Shown piece after piece: positions 59,119 to 64,000 of a DNA stretch of 64,000 bases. The notes below the pieces were generated by a model that saw only the letters and a program-made list of their open reading frames with translations, was not told the DNA's origin and searched no databases. The translations under genes and the position numbers were made by a program. Source of the DNA: Actinomycetes bacterium. Its GTDB lineage: Bacteria > Actinomycetota > Acidimicrobiia > Acidimicrobiales > RAAP-2. The DNA is taken from assembly GCA_021779735.1 (NCBI GenBank), contig JAJYAC010000004.1, positions 1 to 64,000 of the forward strand. Direction: 5' to 3'. Position 1 is the stretch's first letter; every line of letters starts with the position of its first letter.

Positions 59119-60441
59119 GTGCTGCGCGTCGCTGATCTAGACCACCGAGAGTTCGACGTCGTCATCGTGGGCGGCGGACCCAGCGGCAGCGCCTGCGCGT
59201 ACTGGCTCGCCCAGGCGGGTTGGTCGGTGTGTCTGATCGAAAAGAAGACGTACCCACGCGAGAAGACCTGCGGCGACGGGCTCACGCCGCGCAGCGTGCA
59301 CCAGATCGCCGCCATGGGCCTAGAGGCCGAGGTCGCGGCTCACGGACACCGCTACGACGGCCTGCGCGCCTTCGGCTTCGGGGCGAGCCTCGAGCTGCAC
59401 TGGCCCGAGCACCCCGTCTTTCCCTCCCACGGCTACACGATCACGCGCTTTAACCTCGATGGACTCGTGGCCGCTCGCGCCGAGAGCCTCGGAGCGAGCG
59501 TGCTCGTCGGCGCCGAAGCAACCCAACTACTCGAGCTGAGCCCCGCACACGAGCACGAGCTGCCCGGCGCGCGCGCGGTGGCCGTGCGCGACACGAAGAG
59601 TGGCGACGTCGCCGAGGTACGCGCACGCTTCATCGTCGTGGCCGACGGGCAGAACTCGCGCCTGGGCCGCGCGCTCGGCGTAGAGCGCGTGCGCGACTGG
59701 CCGATGGGTATGGCGCTGCGCGGCTACTACTCGAGCGAGCGCCACGACGAGCCCTGGATCGAGTCACACCTCGACATCCGCAGTCCCGAGGGAGAGGTCG
59801 TGCCGGGCTACGGCTGGATCTTTCCCCTCGGCGACGGTCGCGTCAACGTCGGGGTGGGTCTGCTCTCGACGGGTGGCAAGTGGAAGGGCGTCAACACCAC
59901 CAAGCTCCAAGAGTACTTCGTCGCCCAGGTGGCCGAATCGTGGGGACTCAGTGAGGCCACGCGCCTCAGCGAGCCCACGGGCGGGCGCCTGCCGATGGGG
60001 CTCGCGCGCGGACCGCGAGTGGGGGCCAACACGTTGGTGATCGGCGACGCCGCGGGCACCATCAATCCCTTTAACGGCGAGGGCATCGCCTACGGGTACG
60101 AGTCCGGTCGCCTCGCGGCCGGCGTCCTCGGCGAGGCCCTGGCCCACGACGACGCCGGGCGACTCGCCCTCTACGACGTGCGCCTCGAGGAGGCCTACGG
60201 CGAGTACTACAAGGTGGCGCGCGCCTTCGTGCGCGTGATTTCCGAGCCGGCCATCCTCGCGGCGTGCGTGGGCGTGGGCATGCGCATCGAGCCTCTCATG
60301 CGCGAACTACTCGCGGTGATGGCCAACTTGATGCGAAACGACCGCTCCGGGCCCGCCGAGGTGGGATATCGCGCACTCGCGCGACTCGTTGACGTCGTCC
60401 CCGAGAGTCTCCTCGACACGCTCCTCGGCGCCGACCACTAG
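59119..60441 (+). CDS. menJ: Geranylgeranyl-reductase-family FAD enzyme, probable menaquinone reductase (MenJ-like)
   Basis: The 440-residue flavoprotein has the FAD-binding fold VVIVGGGPSGSACAYWLAQAGW, the family loop PREKTCGDGLTPRS, and a second FAD motif VIGDAAGTINPFNGEGIAYGYESGR. Members saturate isoprenoid chains; MenJ of mycobacteria reduces one double bond in the menaquinone tail. Divergent placement beside nuoA supports a role in making the quinone used by complex I. A phospholipid-isoprenoid reductase function remains possible. Confidence 0.85.
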   Translation: MLRVADLDHREFDVVIVGGGPSGSACAYWLAQAGWSVCLIEKKTYPREKTCGDGLTPRSVHQIAAMGLEAEVAAHGHRYDGLRAFGFGASLELHWPEHPVFPSHGYTITRFNLDGLVAARAESLGASVLVGAEATQLLELSPAHEHELPGARAVAVRDTKSGDVAEVRARFIVVADGQNSRLGRALGVERVRDWPMGMALRGYYSSERHDEPWIESHLDIRSPEGEVVPGYGWIFPLGDGRVNVGVGLLSTGGKWKGVNTTKLQEYFVAQVAESWGLSEATRLSEPTGGRLPMGLARGPRVGANTLVIGDAAGTINPFNGEGIAYGYESGRLAAGVLGEALAHDDAGRLALYDVRLEEAYGEYYKVARAFVRVISEPAILAACVGVGMRIEPLMRELLAVMANLMRNDRSGPAEVGYRALARLVDVVPESLLDTLLGADH

Positions 60442-60463
60442 CCCCAGCGGGCCGCTCGACCGT

Positions 60464-60469
60464 TAGCCT
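60464..60469 (+). promoter_or_regulatory. -10 element before FTR1 leader ORF
   Basis: TAGCCT ends six bases before a GTG at 60476 that opens a nine-codon reading frame just upstream of the iron permease. Confidence 0.4.
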
Positions 60470-60475
60470 GGCCCC

Positions 60476-60505
60476 GTGACTCTCGCACTTCACAGGCACC
60501 GCTGA
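60476..60505 (+). CDS. Possible nine-residue leader peptide of iron permease gene
   Basis: GTG 60476 reads MTLALHRHR and stops with TGA at 60503, three bases before the permease GTG. The hexamer TAGCCT is spaced as in other leaderless genes here. Two His and two Arg codons near the end could respond to histidine, arginine or metal. Translation could couple to the permease, which has no good ribosome-binding site of its own. This is inference from spacing and length alone. Confidence 0.3.
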   Translation: MTLALHRHR

Positions 60506-60508
60506 GCA

Positions 60509-61351
60509 GTGCTGCCCACCTTCGTCATCTTCCTGCGCGAGGGCATCGAGGCGTCGATGATCATCGCGATCTTGCTGTCGTACCTGGCCAAGATCGACCA
60601 GCGCCAGCGCTTTCGAGACGTCTACGTGGGCGTCGCGGCGGCCTTGGGGCTCGTCACGGTGGGCGGTGTGCTCGCCTACCTCTTGATCGAGCAGTACAAC
60701 GGGTCCAACGTCCAGACCTACTTCGAGACGGTGACCTACCTCTTGGCGACGGCGATACTCACGGCCATGACGCTGTGGATGCACGCCCACGCGCCCACCA
60801 TGGCCGGCGAACTGCGTAGCCGCAGCGACCTCGCGCTGTCGAAGTCCGAGCGCTTCGGGCTCGGACTCCTCGCCTTTCAGGCGGTGGGGCGCGAGGGCCT
60901 CGAGACGATGGTCTTCACCCTCGCGATCATCTTCGCCTCGAGCAAGCAAGCGGCGACGCCCGTGCACGGCAACGGTCTGCTGGTGGGGGCGCTGCTCGGA
61001 CTCCTCGTCGCGCTCGCGCTGGCCTTTGCGATCTACCGCCTGGGCACGAGGCTCAACTTCAAGATCTTCTTTCGCGTCCTGGGCGTGCTCTTGATGTTCT
61101 TCGCCGCCGGGATCCTCGTCGACGCCGTGCAGAACCTCCAGGGGCTGGGCTGGCTGCCCCTGGGCACCCACGTGCTGTGGAACACGAGTGGCGCGCTGGC
61201 CGAGTCCTCGAACTTAGGCGACCTCGCCCACTCGTTCCTCGGCTACGCCGATCACCCGACGCTCCTTCAAGGCGTCGTCTGGTTGGCCTACGTCCTCGCC
61301 AGCCTCGTGGCCTTCAGTCTGCTCGGGCGTCGTCGACCGATCGCCGCGTGA
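60509..61351 (+). CDS. FTR1-family iron permease (EfeU-like)
   Basis: The 280-residue membrane protein has about seven helices and two FTR1 motifs: REGIEA in the first helix (residues ~10-15) and REGLET at ~130-135, whose Glu residues bind iron. It imports ferric iron, usually after oxidation by a partner such as EfeO/EfeB, which are not seen nearby. The N-terminus MLPTFVIFLREGIEASM is the usual FTR1 start, fixing GTG 60509. The stop overlaps the next gene start (GTGA). Confidence 0.9.
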   Translation: MLPTFVIFLREGIEASMIIAILLSYLAKIDQRQRFRDVYVGVAAALGLVTVGGVLAYLLIEQYNGSNVQTYFETVTYLLATAILTAMTLWMHAHAPTMAGELRSRSDLALSKSERFGLGLLAFQAVGREGLETMVFTLAIIFASSKQAATPVHGNGLLVGALLGLLVALALAFAIYRLGTRLNFKIFFRVLGVLLMFFAAGILVDAVQNLQGLGWLPLGTHVLWNTSGALAESSNLGDLAHSFLGYADHPTLLQGVVWLAYVLASLVAFSLLGRRRPIAA

Positions 61352-61950
61352 AACTCGAGCCACTCACACTCGAGGGGCGCCACGTGCGCCTCGAGCCCCT
61401 CGGAAGCGCTCACGCCGAAGCACTGGCCAGCGCCGCGGCCGAGGATCGCGACACCTTTCGCTACACCGTGGTACCCAACGGGCTCGAGGACGCCACGCGC
61501 TACGTGGCGGACCTGCTCGAGGGTCGCGCTCGCGGCGAGACCCTCCCCTTCGTCCAGCGCGACCTCGCCACCGAGCGCGTGGTCGGCGCCACGCGGTTCA
61601 TGACGCTGCGCGTCGAGGGAGCGAGGCTCTACGCGGTAGAGATCGGCGGCACGTGGCTCGCCGCCTCGGCCCAGCGCGGGGCGATCAACACCGAGGCGAA
61701 GCTCCTGCTGCTCCGCCACGCCTTCGAGACGTGGGGGGTCGTGCGGGTCGATCTCAAGAGCGACGCGCGCAACGAGCGCTCGCGCGCGGCGATCCTTCGC
61801 TTGGGCGCGAGCTTCGAGGGCGTGCTGCGACACTGGCAGCCATCCTTGGTCGTCGGTGAGGAGGGCCTCTACCGCGACACCGCCTACTACTCGATCACCG
61901 CCGAGGAGTGGCCCGAGTGTCGCGAGCGTCTCGCCGCGCGACTTCGCTAG
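61348..61950 (+). CDS. RimJ/RimL-type GNAT acetyltransferase
   Basis: The 200-residue protein begins VKLEPLTLEGRHVRLEPL and contains IGGTWLAASAQRGAINTEAK and SDARNERSRAAILRLGASFEG, typical of the RimJ/RimL/AatE-like group that acetylates protein N-termini or small molecules. The substrate is unknown. GTG 61348 overlaps the permease stop; the TAG stop is shared with a convergent gene through CTAG. Confidence 0.85.
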   Translation: MKLEPLTLEGRHVRLEPLGSAHAEALASAAAEDRDTFRYTVVPNGLEDATRYVADLLEGRARGETLPFVQRDLATERVVGATRFMTLRVEGARLYAVEIGGTWLAASAQRGAINTEAKLLLLRHAFETWGVVRVDLKSDARNERSRAAILRLGASFEGVLRHWQPSLVVGEEGLYRDTAYYSITAEEWPECRERLAARLR

Positions 61951-63029
61951 ACCGCGAGAGTGTCGAGAGAGTCCACGCGCGCCTTGAGAGTGGAGAGCAG
62001 CCCGCTCAAGAAGTCGCGACTCTGGGGCCACTGGGCGACCAGCGCGCCGAGGGTGACCTCGTAGTGGTGCGCGATCGTCACCACCATCACCAGGTGTAGC
62101 GGGGTGGTGATCCCGGGCACCGTGACGTCGACGACGCCCCCTCGCGCCCAGGCTCTCACGTAGGTCGACGGCGTCCAGTTGATGCCCCCGGTTTGCGTCT
62201 CGCCCGTCCCCGTGGCGCCGTCGACGAGAAGTTGGGCGTTGGCGCGCGCGAAGCACGCGCCGAAGTTCGCCCGGCTCATCTCGGCGCGGTCCTTTTCCAC
62301 CATCGCCGTGGTCGCGTAGTACTGGGTAATCGTCGCGAGCTGGATGCCGCCGAAGTCGCTCGAGCTGAAGATGGGCGAAGTGACCTGGTAGTCCGGCATC
62401 TGCCCGGCCGCGCCGTAGACGCGGTCGGCCGAGTGGCTGACGCCCAGGCAGGACTCGAAGGCGGCCGTCGCCTTCACCCACGACGAGCCCGCCGGTGCCG
62501 CCGTGGTGGGCGTCGAGGTGATGACCTGGTTCGCGGGGCCAAAAAGGTAGCCCAGCACCGACGTCGGCGCCGCGCTGAACGAGCTCGGCAGATCGCGAAT
62601 CGAGAGGTTGACCGCGCGCGCGCTCGCGAGCTCGTGGGGACCCGAAGAGAGCCAGGCGGCGATGCCCCCGGCGAAGGACGCGAGCAAGAGCACGACCGCG
62701 AGGGCGAGGGGACCCGCGCGGCGACGTCGACGCGTGACCTCGCCGCCGTGGGCTCGCACGACGTCGCCGACAGCGTCGTAGTCCGCGAGGGAGGCGTTGC
62801 GCCAGCAGTAGCGCACGCCGGCGACGGTGCCAAAGAGCGCCATGGCGCGACCCGAACGCGCGAGCTGGAGGTGGACGATCTCCACCCAGGGCGTCTGCCA
62901 GGCGACCGGCTCGTCGCCGGCGAGCTGGGTCAGCGCGTCGTCGTCAAAGAGCAGGGTGACCGGCGCGCTCGCTCCGTGCGGCACGAAGCTCGGTGCCACG
63001 CTCCAACCCGAAGACGAGAGGGGGCTCAC
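61947..63029 (-). CDS. Membrane-anchored hypothetical protein
   Basis: The 360-residue protein has an N-terminal domain (~1-100) with a VEIVHLQLARSG strand pattern resembling a PH-like or nucleoid-type small fold, a basic stretch RRRRRAG, one transmembrane helix (~107-127), and an extracytoplasmic domain with two Cys (LESCLGV and GACFAR) that may form a disulfide. I do not recognise the family. GTG 63029 overlaps the hemL stop, so the two are translationally coupled. Confidence 0.7.
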   Translation of the reverse strand: MSPLSSSGWSVAPSFVPHGASAPVTLLFDDDALTQLAGDEPVAWQTPWVEIVHLQLARSGRAMALFGTVAGVRYCWRNASLADYDAVGDVVRAHGGEVTRRRRRAGPLALAVVLLLASFAGGIAAWLSSGPHELASARAVNLSIRDLPSSFSAAPTSVLGYLFGPANQVITSTPTTAAPAGSSWVKATAAFESCLGVSHSADRVYGAAGQMPDYQVTSPIFSSSDFGGIQLATITQYYATTAMVEKDRAEMSRANFGACFARANAQLLVDGATGTGETQTGGINWTPSTYVRAWARGGVVDVTVPGITTPLHLVMVVTIAHHYEVTLGALVAQWPQSRDFLSGLLSTLKARVDSLDTLAV

Positions 63030-64000
63030 GCGAGGTGGCCCGCGACGTCGGCGGCCGCGTCGGCGGCGACGTCAACGGCCGCGTCCAAGACCTCGTCGTC
63101 GTGGGATAGACCCACGAAGAGGATCTCGTAGGCGCCGGGCGCGAGCGCGACGCCGCGCGCGAGCATCGCGTGAAAGAACGCGCGGTAGAGGCCGTTCTCG
63201 GCCCAGACGCGCGCCTCGGAGAAGTTCGTGGGCGCGGGCGACTCCTCGCGCGCGAGGTAGAGGCCGCTCAGCGAGCCCACGACGGGCACGATCGCGTAGA
63301 GCCCCGAGGCGCGAATGGCCGCCTCGAGGCGCGCCGCAAAGCGCGAAACCCGCCGCGCGAGCTCGTCGTAGTCACGCGGGCCCACCAGGGCGAGCACGCG
63401 CGAGCCCGCCGCCATCGCGAGCGGATTACCCGAGAGGGTTCCCGCCTGGTACACGGGCCCGGCGGGCGCGAGGTGGGAAAGCAGCGCCGCCGAGCCGCCG
63501 AAGGCCCCCACCGGCAGTCCCCCGCCGATCACCTTGCCAAAGCACCACAGGTCCGGCGTGACGCCAAAGTACTCTTCGGCGCCACCGGCGCCCAGACGAA
63601 AGCCGGTGATGACCTCGTCGAAGATGAGGAGAGCCCCGACGCGGTCGCACTCGGCGCGCAGTCCCGCGAGGAAGCCCGGCGCCGGCGCGACCAGATTCAT
63701 GTTCGCCGCGACGGGCTCGACGAGGACCGCCGCGACGCTCTCGTCGAGTTGGGGCACGACGTTGAAGGGCGCGACGATCGTGTCGGCGACCGCTCCCTCG
63801 GTGACTCCGGCCGAACCCGGCAGGCCCAGCTGGGCGACTCCGCTGCCGCCCGCGACGAGGAGCCCGTCGGAGTGGCCGTGGTAGCAGCCGTCAAACTTGA
63901 CGATCTTGGCGCGTTGGGTCGCGCCGCGCGCGAGGCGAACGGCGCTCATCGTGGCCTCGGTGCCCGAGGAGACGAAGCGCACCTGCTCGAGACCGGCCAC
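63026..64000 (-). CDS. hemL: Glutamate-1-semialdehyde 2,1-aminomutase (partial)
   Basis: The last 324 residues of HemL lie here; the N-terminus is beyond the right edge. It converts glutamate-1-semialdehyde to 5-aminolevulinate with pyridoxal phosphate. Signatures are FVSSGTEATMSAVRLAR, GCYHGHSDG, LIFDEVITGFRLGAGGAEEYF and the PLP-binding Lys in FGKVIGGGLPVGAFGG. This indicates the C5 tetrapyrrole route and complements hemE-hemH-cgoX. It is truncated only by the window. Confidence 0.95.
   Translation of the reverse strand: MAGLEQVRFVSSGTEATMSAVRLARGATQRAKIVKFDGCYHGHSDGLLVAGGSGVAQLGLPGSAGVTEGAVADTIVAPFNVVPQLDESVAAVLVEPVAANMNLVAPAPGFLAGLRAECDRVGALLIFDEVITGFRLGAGGAEEYFGVTPDLWCFGKVIGGGLPVGAFGGSAALLSHLAPAGPVYQAGTLSGNPLAMAAGSRVLALVGPRDYDELARRVSRFAARLEAAIRASGLYAIVPVVGSLSGLYLAREESPAPTNFSEARVWAENGLYRAFFHAMLARGVALAPGAYEILFVGLSHDDEVLDAAVDVAADAAADVAGHLA

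Overview
The window is GC-rich, gene-dense bacterial chromosome from a Gram-positive actinobacterium, most likely Acidimicrobiia or a close relative. The evidence is two WhiB-type iron-sulfur regulators, an actinobacterial cytochrome bcc module (ctaE-qcrC-qcrA-qcrB with a diheme QcrC and a three-helix Rieske protein), an actinobacterial HelD, a MenJ-like reductase beside a 14-gene nuo operon, and probable leaderless transcription. There is no insertion sequence, prophage, CRISPR array or rRNA gene. One tRNA gene is present. No stretch longer than 300 bases lacks a gene; the longest gap is 42902-43168.

Layout. (1) 18-9955: initiator tRNA, then a cell-envelope neighbourhood: UPF0182 membrane protein, DivIVA-type coiled-coil protein with an unusual Cys-rich C-terminus, PDZ-Lon membrane protease, HEAT-repeat protein, divergent MreB-like actin, protease-dead HtrA-like protein and DUF2342 protein. 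UPF0182, PDZ-Lon and DUF2342 are also neighbours in mycobacteria. (2) 9952-11763: small hypothetical protein, two WhiB genes and a glutamate formimidoyltransferase. (3) 11835-15253: MoxR-like AAA ATPase and von Willebrand factor A protein. (4) 15283-26523: a run of minus-strand genes: ctaE, qcrCAB, a phosphodiester-glycosidase-like protein, hutGHUI and a GNAT acetyltransferase. (5) 26573-32321: HelD, divergent from hemE-cpfC-cgoX. (6) 32374-42901: a HAD phosphatase, a large lysyl-phosphatidylglycerol-synthase-like protein with a degenerate metallophosphoesterase domain, a membrane diguanylate cyclase, and a four-gene operon of hybrid histidine kinases with EAL and GGDEF proteins. (7) 43169-59010: nuoABCDEFGHIJKLMN with an ATP-grasp gene coupled to its end. 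(8) 59119-64000: MenJ-like reductase, FTR1 iron permease, GNAT, a membrane-anchored protein and a partial hemL.

How the genes work together. Menaquinone-linked respiration dominates: complex I, cytochrome bcc, cytochrome oxidase subunit III, a probable menaquinone-saturating reductase, heme synthesis genes and an iron importer all lie here. Histidine is degraded to glutamate by the hut genes, with a separate formimidoyltransferase offering a folate-linked branch. The sensory cluster probably couples phosphorelay and cyclic di-GMP signalling.

The most unusual features are several proteins that keep a familiar fold but appear to have lost catalytic residues (MreB-like, HtrA-like, DUF2342-like, and the phosphoesterase half of the lipid-modifying enzyme), a Cys-Ser-Gly triad in HutH, and a recurrent TAnnnT hexamer five to seven bases before start codons.
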